A DNA stretch of 64,000 nucleotides from Litorimonas sp964610115 (GTDB lineage Bacteria; Pseudomonadota; Alphaproteobacteria; Caulobacterales; Maricaulaceae): assembly GCA_964610115.1 (NCBI GenBank), contig CAZSUW010000002.1, forward strand, positions 1 through 64,000. Reading direction: 5' to 3'. Below, in pieces: positions 8,394 to 18,700 of this stretch. The translations under genes were made by a program, and so were the position numbers. The notes beneath the pieces are model-generated. The model had not been told where the DNA came from and made no database searches. It saw only the letters and a program-made list of their open reading frames with translations. Position 1 is the first letter of the stretch, and the number at the start of each line of letters is the position of its first letter.

Positions 8394-9431
8394 TTAACGC
8401 TGCACACGGCCAGAGCCATCACCGCCCATCAGGGCTTCGACTTCCTTCCGGGAGACGCGATTGTAGTCGCCTAGGATGGAGTGCTTAAGCGCTGAACCCG
8501 CCACGGCGAACTCAAGACTTTCCTGCGGATCGTCATACAGGTTCAGGCCTGCAATAAAGGCTGAAGCAAAGCTGTCCCCGCCGCCAACGCGGTCGACAAT
8601 ATCCGTTAGCTCATATTTCTTTGATAAGAGGAAATCCCCGCCGCGGTGACGCATACAGGCCTGCCAGCCGTTAATGTTGGCATTGACCGCCGCACGCAGC
8701 GTGATTGCGATCGTTTTCATGTCAGGATAAATATCGAGGACTTTGGAGGACAGCTCTTCATATTTGCTCGTATCCAGATGGCCGGAGCCGCTTTCGACGT
8801 CCACATCAACGGAAATACCCAGCGACTTCTGACAATCCTCTTCATTGGCGATGCCTACATCGACATATTTGACGAGGTCGCGCATGACTTCCGGTGCCGT
8901 CTTACCATATTTCCAAAGCTTGCCCCGGAAGTTAAAATCGCAAGAGACCGTCAGACCCGCCCTCTGGGCCGCTTTCACACATTCCATCGACAGATCCGCA
9001 CTGTCTTGGGACAGGGCTGGTGTGATGCCCGTAATGTGCAGCCATTTTGCGCCTTTAAAAATAGTCGGCCAGTCAAAGTCACCCGGCTTGGCTTCAGAAA
9101 TCGATGACCGTGCGCGATCATAGATGACTTTGGATGGGCGTTGGTTTGCACCTGTTTCCAAGAAATAGATCCCGACCCGGTCGCCTTGGCGCTGAATGAA
9201 CTCCGTATTCACGCCGAGCCCTCGCAAGCTATTAACCGCCGCTTGGCCGATATCATTATCCGGCAAGGCAGAGATGAAGGCCGCGTCGAACCCGTAATTT
9301 GAAAGCGACACAGCCACATTGGCTTCCCCGCCCCCAAATGTCGCCTCAAATTGCGGGCTTTGGAAAAAGCGCTCATAGCCCGGCGTGCGCAAACGCAACA
9401 TGATTTCGCCAAAGCTTAGAAAATCAGACAT
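8394..9431 (-). CDS. kdgK: 2-dehydro-3-deoxygluconate (KDG) kinase
   Basis: The 345-aa PfkB/ribokinase-family protein starts MSDFLSFGEIMLRL, has GGGEANVAVSLSNYG at 33-47 for sugar binding and the catalytic GGGDSFASAF at 283-292 (base D286). KDG kinase phosphorylates KDG to KDPG, the step where alginate and other uronate routes join the Entner-Doudoroff pathway. The gene has its own upstream region with an operator matching those around the LacI gene, so it is probably controlled apart from the lyase genes upstream. No KDPG aldolase gene is in the window. Confidence 0.92.
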   Translation of the reverse strand: MSDFLSFGEIMLRLRTPGYERFFQSPQFEATFGGGEANVAVSLSNYGFDAAFISALPDNDIGQAAVNSLRGLGVNTEFIQRQGDRVGIYFLETGANQRPSKVIYDRARSSISEAKPGDFDWPTIFKGAKWLHITGITPALSQDSADLSMECVKAAQRAGLTVSCDFNFRGKLWKYGKTAPEVMRDLVKYVDVGIANEEDCQKSLGISVDVDVESGSGHLDTSKYEELSSKVLDIYPDMKTIAITLRAAVNANINGWQACMRHRGGDFLLSKKYELTDIVDRVGGGDSFASAFIAGLNLYDDPQESLEFAVAGSALKHSILGDYNRVSRKEVEALMGGDGSGRVQR

Positions 9432-9498
9432 GATGAAAGGTCCTGTTCTTCGAATGATGTCAGAGCCGCGTCGTCGCTAATGCGAAGTGGCGCAGGTT

Positions 9499-9513
9499 AG
9501 ACACCGGTGACAA
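9499..9513. promoter_or_regulatory. LacI-type operator upstream of kdgK
   Basis: AGACACCGGTGACAA shares the invariant GACACCGGT core with three sites around 23.4, 27.0 and 28.9 kb near the LacI regulator. The 12-bp centre GACACCGGTGAC is nearly palindromic with a central CG, as expected for LacI-family operators. It lies about 70 nt upstream of the kdgK start, between kdgK and the upstream hydratase gene. Confidence 0.7.
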
Positions 9514-9546
9514 TTTCAAGCGCGAGTGTTTTCCACTTTCCTCACG

Positions 9547-10365
9547 CTAGGCCAAATTGATTGATAAGGGTTCGCGTTCCGTCATCACGACTGTCAAAGA
9601 GCCGAGCGGACCATAATCCATATGTCCTGTGGAACTTGGCACAGATCTGTGCACGCCCGTAATGGCCCCACTGGACAGTATGATTTCGTCAGGCAGGCCC
9701 ATGGATGGCGGATGGGCTAGGATATGATTGAGCAAAAAGCGTAGCGCGCCGAGTGGGCCGGCATCCCCATCCGCCGGACTTTTCTGCGCAATCTTCTCGC
9801 CATTAATGGTCATTGCGCAATGAATATCCGTAATCCGGTCAAGACACGCCACGTCAATTTCTTGCGCCATGACGACGCCCGATTGATTGCCGAAATCACT
9901 GATGATCGACCCGGGGCCACAGTCATTAATATCGCCAAACGGTGAACTGGCAATTTCGGCTCCAATATGGACGGCTTTGACAAATGGCTTCGCCTCGTCG
10001 ACCGTTTCAATCGGGCCTTTAAGCGCTGAGAGGCCTCCGAGCGTAAACACCAATTCAGGCTCAAAAGCTGCAAACCCGCCCGCATAAACAGGGATATCGA
10101 TCGTTCCGTGGTTATCGACCCGATGAACAAGCGACGGGAAAACGGGACCCGCTAGCCAAGGGCTCGGATATTGTTCGCGCCAATGCGGCGGAATGCCCCC
10201 GACTTTATAGCCCACAACAGGTTCACCCCAATCCGCAATAGACTTCGCCTGAACCGCATAGGCGGCAGTCAAATCCTGTGGAATATTTCCGGGAAAGTCA
10301 GTTAGCGCAGCGGCTTCACGACGCGCCGATAAAAAGGCACGGGAGATATGATCCAGATTAGACAT
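9547..10365 (-). CDS. 2-keto-4-pentenoate hydratase-like protein (MhpD/FAH superfamily)
   Basis: This 272-aa protein resembles MhpD-type hydratases: an N-terminal helical part with GNIPQDLTAAYAVQ, a VGYKVG strand, the acidic metal-site region FEPELVFTLG, and LSSGAITGVH near the C-terminus. The family adds water to 2-hydroxy-2,4-dienoates with divalent metal help. It starts 2 nt after the stop of the SDR gene and sits between the likely DEH reductase and kdgK, so a role on an unsaturated or deoxy keto-uronate is likely, but not the aromatic-degradation substrate of the named family. The exact step is unknown. Confidence 0.8.
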   Translation of the reverse strand: MSNLDHISRAFLSARREAAALTDFPGNIPQDLTAAYAVQAKSIADWGEPVVGYKVGGIPPHWREQYPSPWLAGPVFPSLVHRVDNHGTIDIPVYAGGFAAFEPELVFTLGGLSALKGPIETVDEAKPFVKAVHIGAEIASSPFGDINDCGPGSIISDFGNQSGVVMAQEIDVACLDRITDIHCAMTINGEKIAQKSPADGDAGPLGALRFLLNHILAHPPSMGLPDEIILSSGAITGVHRSVPSSTGHMDYGPLGSLTVVMTEREPLSINLA

Positions 10366-10367
10366 AT

Positions 10368-11123
10368 TTATGAGAAGGCCATTCCGCCGTTAATATCGAC
10401 ATTGGCCCCTGTAAGATAAGCTGACTTATCAGACGCCAAAAAATAGACCAAATTTGCGCAATCCTCTGACGTGCCTTGACGACGAAGCGGAACACTGGCT
10501 TCGACATTCCGACGCGCCGCATCTGGCGTAAAGGTATCGTGGAACGTCGTATCAATCATTCCGGGCGCAAGCCCATTGACACGAATCCCGTCAGGACCCA
10601 ACTCTTTGGATAAACCCCGCGTCCACGTCATTAACGCCCCTTTGGAGGCGCCGTAAGCCGTGGCACCGCCGCCGGCCCCGTCCCGGCCAGCCAAGCTGCC
10701 TAAGTTCACAATGGCCGATCCATTAGGCATATGCGGCACAACAGCTTGCGTGACCATAAAGGCAGAAGTGAAGTTTAGCTGCATGACCCAATTGAGAAAG
10801 TCTTCGTCCATTTCAGGCAGTTTCTTCCGCGCAACGAGGCCGCCCGCATTGTTCACAAGGACATCAATCTTTCCACCAAACGCATCGAGGGTCGCTTTAA
10901 CGAGCGCATCCACATCGGATTTCTTGGTCACGTCTGCTTTGACGGCAATCGCTTTGCCGCCCGCAGCTTCTACAGCGGCAACCGCGTCGTCTGCCGCTGC
11001 CTTATTACTATTGTAATTGATAACAACATTGGCACCGTCAGCGCCAAATGCGACGGCGCAGGCCCGTCCAATGTCACGAGAGCTCCCCGTAATGAGAACT
11101 GTCTTTCCGTTGAACTCTGACAT
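10368..11123 (-). CDS. SDR oxidoreductase, likely DEH reductase of alginate catabolism
   Basis: The ATG at 11123 (MSEFNGKTVLITG) gives 251 aa and is preceded by AGAGGA; a longer frame would run into the PL17 gene. It has a classical SDR layout: nucleotide-binding TGSSRDIG at 12-19 (Asp replaces the middle Gly, a variant known in other SDRs), NNAG at 91-94, and the catalytic S143, Y157 and K161. In alginate degraders an SDR of this kind reduces 4-deoxy-L-erythro-5-hexoseulose uronate (DEH) to KDG. Its place between the oligoalginate lyase and KDG kinase genes supports that assignment; the cofactor is not determined. Confidence 0.8.
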   Translation of the reverse strand: MSEFNGKTVLITGSSRDIGRACAVAFGADGANVVINYNSNKAAADDAVAAVEAAGGKAIAVKADVTKKSDVDALVKATLDAFGGKIDVLVNNAGGLVARKKLPEMDEDFLNWVMQLNFTSAFMVTQAVVPHMPNGSAIVNLGSLAGRDGAGGGATAYGASKGALMTWTRGLSKELGPDGIRVNGLAPGMIDTTFHDTFTPDAARRNVEASVPLRRQGTSEDCANLVYFLASDKSAYLTGANVDINGGMAFS

Positions 11124-11163
11124 GTGTTTCCTCTCTTGTAGCGCCAAAGGTCCATGATGGACC

Positions 11164-13374
11164 TTAAGGCTTTGTCTTTGTTTGTGTTGATGGGAATAGG
11201 GCGTAAGGTCCGGCCCACATAACGGAATGATCGCCAACCTCAACGGAATGTTCAGCACTTTTGTCAGGATTTATCGATAGACCGACATCAATGGTTTCGC
11301 CTGATTTCAGCTCGACGCGAACAATATGGGCCCCCTGCCCTTTAAAATGCTCAACTTGCTTGATCTGACTACGGCTTGCCAAGGTAAACTCATCCGTAGG
11401 ATTATACTCGCCATGGGGCTCGAACACGGTTGCCACGTCAAAGCTTTGACCCTTACCCCGCAGGATTAGAGCTGGCTCTCTTCGCAGGTTAAAGTTCGGA
11501 TCATTCGCCCCAAGTTCGGCGAGGATCAGGTCCGTGCCTTCTGGCACAGCACTCGTCAGAGTGTAGAAACGACGATCTAAAATGATTGTCGTCTGTGCCA
11601 GGGCTTCGTCCAACTCCGCCTCGCCAACTTTCCATAAATATTGATAGCCATTGCTTTCGCCCAGAGGATCGCGATCCTGAGTGTCGGCATTCACGGTATA
11701 ATTAGTCTCAATCAGTTGCCCGTTATAATGAAAAGGCAGATCGAAATCATGGGTCGCTTCGCCCTCCGCGCTCATCAGATCGATCAGGATCGGGGCCTCG
11801 AGGGCGGGGTCGCGAATAAGAGCCACGTGGCGTGTCAATGTCACACCTGGATAAGCGGTATCAATGGATGCTGACGTAGCGGTTAACGCGTCAGACGTTA
11901 CAAAAGCCCCCAGGCTTGGAGCGTGTTTATTGCCCTCTGACGTCCGCCCGTCAAAGTGCGAGGTCCGGTCAACAACCAAGGCATTGTGCGCAATCGTCTG
12001 TTTTGCATAAGCATTATTTTCCGGCAGATAGTGCCCGCCATACTTTGCCTCAATATTCAGAAAACGCGCGGCACCATAGTCTCGCAAAATCTCATAACCC
12101 CGGTCAAATACAAGCAGTCCCATCTTATCAAAATGACCATGCCCTAGTCCTTGCGAAGTATTTTTCGCAACAGCGACAAGGCCATTCGGATCATCAGACT
12201 CGCGAAGAATATCGAGCGCCCCTTGGTCGCCATTTTGTCCGTCGGATAAGCGCATAGACCGATAGGCGAAGGGCTGTGAATTGCCGTTTGAAATCGCTGT
12301 CGATACGGCCCGACCAGACTTTGTAGGAACAACACGCCCCTGCGCTTCCGCAATGGATAGAACACTGTTATCGCCCGTCAGCTCAAAAGCGATGGCGACG
12401 CCGTGCAACAATTCTTGTGTCGCGATATCTTTGTCCTTTATCGCATCATTGATCGGGAAAAACAGGCCCGCATAATTTTGCTGTATCGTTGTGTAGATCG
12501 CTTTTTTGAGGATGCCATCACGCTGTTCAAAAATCTGGCGCTCAGGTTCGTTTTCTTCGATCGCTTGTGCAAACAGTACGAAAGGCATCAGAGCATAACG
12601 CTGATAATAAGGCCCTTCATTATAATATCCGTCCGGGGAAAACAGCACGTCGAGTTGACGTAGAAATCCACCTTCTCCGGAAAGATCCAGACCCAACAAC
12701 GCTTTTTCAACATAATCGGGTCGATCCAATGCATAACCCGTCAAGCCAACAGCCGCCGTTGCCCAAGTCCCGTGATTATGAATTTTATTGAAGGTCTGGG
12801 GCTGACCTTCAGACAAGAATTCTGCGACAGGATGGAAGACCCGATCCTCTAAACGCTCGCGTGTCTCTTCATCCAGATCAGCTCTGATTTTATCATAGCC
12901 TTTTGCCGCATGAACCAGCCACCAGGCTTCGTTCAAACTTTGCCAGAATAGGCGCCCCGGTGTTTGTTCTTTCTGCTTCGGATGCAGCGGCAGGTCCGAA
13001 TACATTGCGGCGTAAGCATCAAGCAGCCGGACCAGATGATCGGAATATTTAGCATCACCCGTGGCCTCATATAACAGGCCCGCATCCCACATATCGCGCG
13101 CATTGCGCTTATGCTGTTCGTGGGTAAATCCGCCGCCCGCATCAACAGGAATTGGAACATTTAACGGCGCATCGAGCTTTGCGTCGATACGCGATCGCAT
13201 GGCTTCAAATGCCGTGCTGTAAAGCGCGCCGTAAGACGCCTCGTTTGATCCCGTCCCAGAATGACTTGTTATGTCAAGACTTGGCGAAACCGCATTGAGA
13301 CTTTCGGCAGGTGCTTCCGCACAGCCGATAAGAGCGAAAGACATAACAGCGAAACTTGCAGCAAAAGCGCGCAT
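11164..13374 (-). CDS. Oligoalginate lyase, polysaccharide lyase family 17 (lipoprotein)
   Basis: The 736-aa protein has a lipobox ending at Cys18 (ALIGC), an (alpha/alpha) toroid domain and a C-terminal heparinase II/III-like beta-sheet domain. The catalytic residues of PL17 are in place: N200 and H201 in KIHNHGTW, Tyr257 in YNEGPYYQRY, and the GLGHGHFDKMG and YLPENNAYAKQ segments of the second domain. PL17 enzymes work exolytically, releasing unsaturated monouronate that becomes DEH. The lipid anchor places it at a membrane facing the periplasm or exterior. The start codon is 2 nt after the PL6 stop, so the two lyases are translationally coupled. Confidence 0.94.
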   Translation of the reverse strand: MRAFAASFAVMSFALIGCAEAPAESLNAVSPSLDITSHSGTGSNEASYGALYSTAFEAMRSRIDAKLDAPLNVPIPVDAGGGFTHEQHKRNARDMWDAGLLYEATGDAKYSDHLVRLLDAYAAMYSDLPLHPKQKEQTPGRLFWQSLNEAWWLVHAAKGYDKIRADLDEETRERLEDRVFHPVAEFLSEGQPQTFNKIHNHGTWATAAVGLTGYALDRPDYVEKALLGLDLSGEGGFLRQLDVLFSPDGYYNEGPYYQRYALMPFVLFAQAIEENEPERQIFEQRDGILKKAIYTTIQQNYAGLFFPINDAIKDKDIATQELLHGVAIAFELTGDNSVLSIAEAQGRVVPTKSGRAVSTAISNGNSQPFAYRSMRLSDGQNGDQGALDILRESDDPNGLVAVAKNTSQGLGHGHFDKMGLLVFDRGYEILRDYGAARFLNIEAKYGGHYLPENNAYAKQTIAHNALVVDRTSHFDGRTSEGNKHAPSLGAFVTSDALTATSASIDTAYPGVTLTRHVALIRDPALEAPILIDLMSAEGEATHDFDLPFHYNGQLIETNYTVNADTQDRDPLGESNGYQYLWKVGEAELDEALAQTTIILDRRFYTLTSAVPEGTDLILAELGANDPNFNLRREPALILRGKGQSFDVATVFEPHGEYNPTDEFTLASRSQIKQVEHFKGQGAHIVRVELKSGETIDVGLSINPDKSAEHSVEVGDHSVMWAGPYALFPSTQTKTKP

Positions 13375-13376
13375 CT

Positions 13377-15632
13377 TTAGTTCAGCCCCTCATTGTTTCT
13401 GATCCGCATCGTTGGGGCCAAGCCACTTGTTATTTCGGCCAGCACTGGCGCCGGCACATCAACGAAACGATTATCGGTGATATCGGTTTGGGGATCACCC
13501 ACGGTGTGATCAATCTGGAAAGGCGCACTGTTGCGAATATCGTTATCCACAATGTCAGTATCTTGGACACCATGAAGCCAAAGGGAAACTCCTCGTACAT
13601 TACGAGAGCCGCGACCGACATTCTCCATCACGGAGCCTCTCATTTCAAAATGAGGGCCAAATGTACTTTCGTCCCGACCTCCGCGATAAAGCGTCGCCAG
13701 TGGGCCTTGAATGTCTTTAAATTGAGAGTTCAGGACCGTAATATATTCAGCATTATACCGACCGAAATCGTCAATCTCGTCATCGAAGTTAAACACGCTG
13801 CCAGAAATGTTTTCGACCGTAACATTTTCAAAGCGAATATAATCCGCCAAGGTGCTTTTCGCCCCACGCAGCACATCAAAAAAGCGATTTACATCGAGAT
13901 CACGGATCGTGCTGTCTGAAATTTCTATCCGATAATTTTGTATCATGGAATAAGGGCTTGTCCGAATTAGGGCATTCCCTGTCATATCCGGGGCGTCTTC
14001 GCCCGTAATATCAAGACCTTCCAAGCGCAGGCTTCCACCATTTTCAATCTGGAACAAAGCCGAGCGCTCAAACGCCAAACTCGCTTCACCGCCGCCAGAG
14101 ATAGTCACCAACCTATCCAAGTTAAGGATCCGGCGAACTGTATGCCGCCCTGGTGCCAGAGCGAGAACATCTCCATCCTTTGCGGTTTCGAGAGCCGCCG
14201 CCAAGACCCCCTCCTCCGCAGGTACGGCGATTGTCGAACCGGAGCCAAAAGCAACCTCGGCAGGAGTTTTAGGATACCAACTCACACCGACATCATTGAG
14301 CGAAAGCACAGAAAGATCGCGCGAAACGCCAGCCTCTACGCCCGCTGGAGGATAAAGTAGACCATTTTCTGCCCGCGATAATGAAAGATCTACCGTGTCA
14401 AAGCCGGCCTCAAAAACGGGATCACCGGGATCGGCGACAACATTTCCACCAAAGTCAATTCCGGACATGTCATCATAGACCTGAAAAACCGGGCCGTCTG
14501 CGTCGCGTGCAATCAGGTTTCGGGCAAACGTCGTGTCGACCGGAACTGCCGAGCGTTCTGCATCACTGCCAGCCCCCATCTGAATACGATCACTTTGCAG
14601 GATACTATTATTTTCAATCACAGCATCTTTGACTTGATGGTAGCGATTAATGGGTGAATTGGGCACGCCATTCATCACGGTAAAGGCTCCACCAAAGCGA
14701 ATCCCCGTCAAGGCTTCCATGTAATTATTGCGGACTTGGTGGCCCGCATTGATGACGCGAATGCCGCCTGTATGCTCTGCCCCACCCCCGAGAAACACAT
14801 TGTCTTCAATGATATTATTATTACCATGCCGCATGGTCAGCGTGCCGCGAGCCGCGAGGAATAGATTGCCGCGCAGTTCATTCCGACCTGATTTCACCGA
14901 AATGACTTCGAGTTCGCCATTCGTGCGGTCAAAGACATTGTTTTCCACCACTGTGAGAGAGTCTGTCAGAGAGTAATGGCTCGTCCCGATCCGAAAGGTC
15001 TCCCCGCCATTCGACCCTAATATAGGCCGAGGACCAAAGTAGTTATTCGCGATGACATGACCATTTCCTTGACTGGCTTCGGTATTGAGCCGAACCGCCA
15101 TCGTCACGCCCTGATTGCCCTTGCCGCTCAGATGGTTATTCTCAAACCGATTGTTCTGGCCATACATCATCACCCAGAAATCGGTTTCGAACCGTTCTGG
15201 ATTCGTGAAATTATCTATCACCACATCGCGGACAATAGAGTTATTTGCGAGCGTGTCTTTGTTGCGGCGAAACTCGATCACGCTATTCGTTGGTGTGTAA
15301 CCATCGCGAAAGACCAGACCCTCAACAATCAAGTGCTCGCCCGCCAGTCTCAAGTTTGACTGGCCCGTCAAGATGACTTCGCCTTTTGTCTCGGCCGCTA
15401 AAGTGATGGGGTTGTCGACTTCCCCTTCGCCCTGAAACAGAATTTCTAGGTCGGTGTAAGTGCCATTTGCCAGCGTGATGACGTCACCGGGTTGCGCAGA
15501 GGCCACAGCCTCTTTCAACGCCTCAGCCGAAGCCACCATTCCATCCTGTTGCGATGACTCAGCCCCGTTACCATTAGGCGTACACGCTGCGACTGTCAGG
15601 GCAAAAGCAGAAACAATGAGAGCACAACGCAT
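13377..15632 (-). CDS. Alginate lyase, polysaccharide lyase family 6 (lipoprotein)
   Basis: Start at 15632 gives a 751-aa lipoprotein with lipobox LTVAAC (Cys17). The first half is a right-handed beta-helix of the chondroitinase B/PL6 type with the catalytic pair K247 and R268 in EVISVKSGRNEL and TMRHGN, 21 residues apart as in AlyGC (K220/R241), and the calcium-binding acids E240 and E242 at the equivalent positions. The second half is another beta-helix, as in two-domain PL6 enzymes. It cleaves alginate polymer or oligomers by beta-elimination. A GC hairpin separates it from the TonB receptor gene upstream. Confidence 0.93.
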   Translation of the reverse strand: MRCALIVSAFALTVAACTPNGNGAESSQQDGMVASAEALKEAVASAQPGDVITLANGTYTDLEILFQGEGEVDNPITLAAETKGEVILTGQSNLRLAGEHLIVEGLVFRDGYTPTNSVIEFRRNKDTLANNSIVRDVVIDNFTNPERFETDFWVMMYGQNNRFENNHLSGKGNQGVTMAVRLNTEASQGNGHVIANNYFGPRPILGSNGGETFRIGTSHYSLTDSLTVVENNVFDRTNGELEVISVKSGRNELRGNLFLAARGTLTMRHGNNNIIEDNVFLGGGAEHTGGIRVINAGHQVRNNYMEALTGIRFGGAFTVMNGVPNSPINRYHQVKDAVIENNSILQSDRIQMGAGSDAERSAVPVDTTFARNLIARDADGPVFQVYDDMSGIDFGGNVVADPGDPVFEAGFDTVDLSLSRAENGLLYPPAGVEAGVSRDLSVLSLNDVGVSWYPKTPAEVAFGSGSTIAVPAEEGVLAAALETAKDGDVLALAPGRHTVRRILNLDRLVTISGGGEASLAFERSALFQIENGGSLRLEGLDITGEDAPDMTGNALIRTSPYSMIQNYRIEISDSTIRDLDVNRFFDVLRGAKSTLADYIRFENVTVENISGSVFNFDDEIDDFGRYNAEYITVLNSQFKDIQGPLATLYRGGRDESTFGPHFEMRGSVMENVGRGSRNVRGVSLWLHGVQDTDIVDNDIRNSAPFQIDHTVGDPQTDITDNRFVDVPAPVLAEITSGLAPTMRIRNNEGLN

Positions 15633-15714
15633 CGAATTTGACCCTGTTCTTAAAACGGCGCTTGAACGATGATCCGTTTTTAGCCGCCGGTCATTGACCA
15701 ATATTCAGAAAACC

Positions 15715-15739
15715 GCCCGGCGATAGAAAACCGCCGGGC
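15715..15739 (-). terminator. Hairpin between TonB receptor and PL6 genes
   Basis: GCCCGGCG and CGCCGGGC form a perfect 8-bp stem with a 9-nt loop, followed on the minus strand by GGTTTTCT. It could end part of the receptor transcript or protect mRNA ends, giving different levels of receptor and lyases. The T-run is short, so efficiency is uncertain. Confidence 0.6.
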
Positions 15740-15758
15740 ACAATAGTTAAGGGCCAGA

Positions 15759-18700
15759 CTAGAACCGGCCGCGAACACCGAAGAAAATTCTCGGGCCGTA
15801 ATCATTGACCTCGTAAAGGTCATCACGGACGTTGCCGAACTGGTTCTTGGGCTCGCTGAAGAGGTTGATCCCTTCAACTGTTAAGCGGAAGTTCTTGTTC
15901 ACATTGTAGGACGCTCGCGCTTCCCACACACCAACTTCATCAACAAAGCGCAGGCGCGTACCATCCGCAATAAAGGGCTGGAAGTAATCATCACGGTATT
16001 TGTAGTTCACTTGCAAATCGAGGGGGCCCCAATCGTAATAGACTTGGGCGGACAACGTATGTTCCGACAGACCTGCTAGCCCACCCGGATCAATGATACC
16101 GATATTTGTTTGAACGAAGGTCCCATCTGCCTGACCTTCAAAGATGTCGCCATAACGACTGTCTTCAAACTCAAAGTCTGAGTCCACATAGTTATAGCTG
16201 ATCTTCGCACCCAATCCGCTGAACAGACCCGGCAAGTAGCTAAAGCGGTGCGTCCCGGTAAATTCGAAACCGGTCAGACTGCTCGTTTCATCGCTGACTT
16301 GCTGCAGGCCGCTAACATCAAACGTCACCGGCTCGCCATTGATCAGATAGGTTTCCTGCTCAACCACATTGGTAAACCCACCTTGGAACGACTTGTGATA
16401 AACACCGAGCGCAAAAATGGAGTCTTCATTCGGATACCATTCAAAACCAATGTCATAGTTCCAAGACATCAACGGATCCAATGAGGGATTACCATTGCCC
16501 GTAACTTGAGAGATCAAGTCTTGGACGGTGGCAGCCTCTTCATCATCATCCAAAGCGCTTTGGAAAATACGGCCCGCACCCATATCCGCGGGGTCAGCAC
16601 GCGACATAGCGCGGAAAGCGCCCAAACGTAGTAATTTGTCGTCTGAGAGCTCAACAATCCCAATCGCACTGGGCAATATCCGTGTGTAATCATGCTCAAC
16701 GGTAAACTGCTCAAGATCACCCCGTGAGAGTGAAAGCGCGCCCGGTTCGCCATTCACAATCAATGAAGGACGATAGCCAGTTGCCGTCACATCTGTTTGC
16801 ACAACGCGGGCCCCAAACTTACCGGAGATCGGCAAGCCTTCAAAGCTCGTCTCATAGCCCATCATGGCGTAGAAGGCCTGCGTTTCCTCTTTGACGTCGA
16901 CGGTGCGCGTGCTTTCTTCAATTAGCTCTGGGCGGGTTGCCGAGAACGCGCCAAGCGCGCTTGAGAAGCTGTTTTCCGTCGCATCTGGATCAGTCAGATA
17001 AGCGTTAATCGCGCCGAGAAGACCATTCAAAGAAGCAACAGCCGTATCGGCAACACAGGTCGCATCAAAGGTTGCCCAAGAATTTGTGGAACTCAGGATT
17101 GTTCCATCATCATCAATATTCGTGACAAGATCGCCGCTCCTTTGACTGCTGAGGAAGGCGTTACCCTCTGGGAATTCAGTCCGACACGCCTCATTGGTCG
17201 CCGCAATGATGCCGACAATGTCATCCTGCAGGGCCAGGAACGAGGCCTCGATTTCCGGATTGGCGTCTTCGTTACTGTCGTCAATGACCTCGCGGTTATT
17301 GACGGTCAGCTCACCGTCATTCTCAATCTCGAACATGAAGCGACCAATATTCGCCTCTAAAGGATTACCGCTATCAACACCGCCCGGTAGCTCGAGATAA
17401 TCTTGCTGCGACCAGCGCACGCCGGCTTCAAAGTTGGTGAAGAAGTTACCGCCCAATTCGTAATCCGCATCAAAGCGCAACGCATTGACCGTATTATCGC
17501 GGAGGACATCATTGTCGACACGGACCCGAAGACGGTCCACGTAATTGTCGTGATCATTCACATCAAATTCTTCATCGAAGAGGCGATAGACGGGAACATT
17601 ATTGCCACGTCGATCAAACTCAATCACCGGGGTAATGTCGGATTGAATACGGAATTCTGTCGCAAACTCTGTACGCTCCGTGTTCGAATAGCCATAGTCC
17701 GCCGAGACCGTAAGGCGATCATTGACCTCATAAGCGACGTTCAACCCGCCACCTAGATAAGTTTCTTTCCGTTCAAAGTCGCCGCCCTGAACCTCGATCG
17801 TATTATCCGTAATGGACCGCAGGATCGCACCGCTGTCTGTGAAGACGAGCGAGTCAAGAGTGGTCGTTGTGCCACCCGGACCGATATTCAAGGAGGTGTC
17901 GTTCCGGCGCCCACCATTAAACGTAAGATCATTACGACGCTCAGAAAGAGTCCGTTCCGACCATTGCGCATCGAGATTGATGTCCCAACGATCATCGGGC
18001 TGCCATTGGAGCGTTCCAAAAATCGCGTCTCGTTGATCCCGTGTATCGTTTTGACGGAAATGCCGTTGTGATGGCGCGAAGACGAAAGGCGTGCCGGAGT
18101 CGATAGCGAGGCCCGTGTCGGGGTTAATGGATGTATCAACACCTTCAACGTCTGATCCCCGCGTGTCGAGATTGGCCGGATTTCGGCGATCATTGAAGTC
18201 ATCACAATCATCATCACCACGATCGCGCGTTTCCGGGTTATTCGAGAAACCGGTAAACGTTCCGCCATTTGTCTGGTCCGTAAACTGCGGCAGCCCGTCC
18301 GTGATCAAACACGCCGGACGTGAGGCCGAGGACGGGCCTGTCTGACGACTTTCTGCTTCAGGCTGCGAGATGTCACTGCGCTGAACACCGATAGAAAAAC
18401 CGACATCGCCAAGGCCCTTGACCTCATACTGGTCCACATAGGATAGCGTTCCGCGATAACCGATATCGCCCGCTTCTGTATCTTCTTGATCAAGCTGATC
18501 TGGGTTCACATTGCCTTTCAAATCGAACTGAAAACGCTGCTTGCCGAAATCGAGCGGCTTGAGCGTTTCGAGTTGGATTTGACCCGCAACCCCGCCTTCA
18601 ATTTGACTGGCATCTTGCGTTTTAAAGACCGCCAATTTGCTCATAAGCTCTGAAGGAAATTGAGAGAAGTTGACGGACCGGTCGCCCGATCCGTTGGTTG

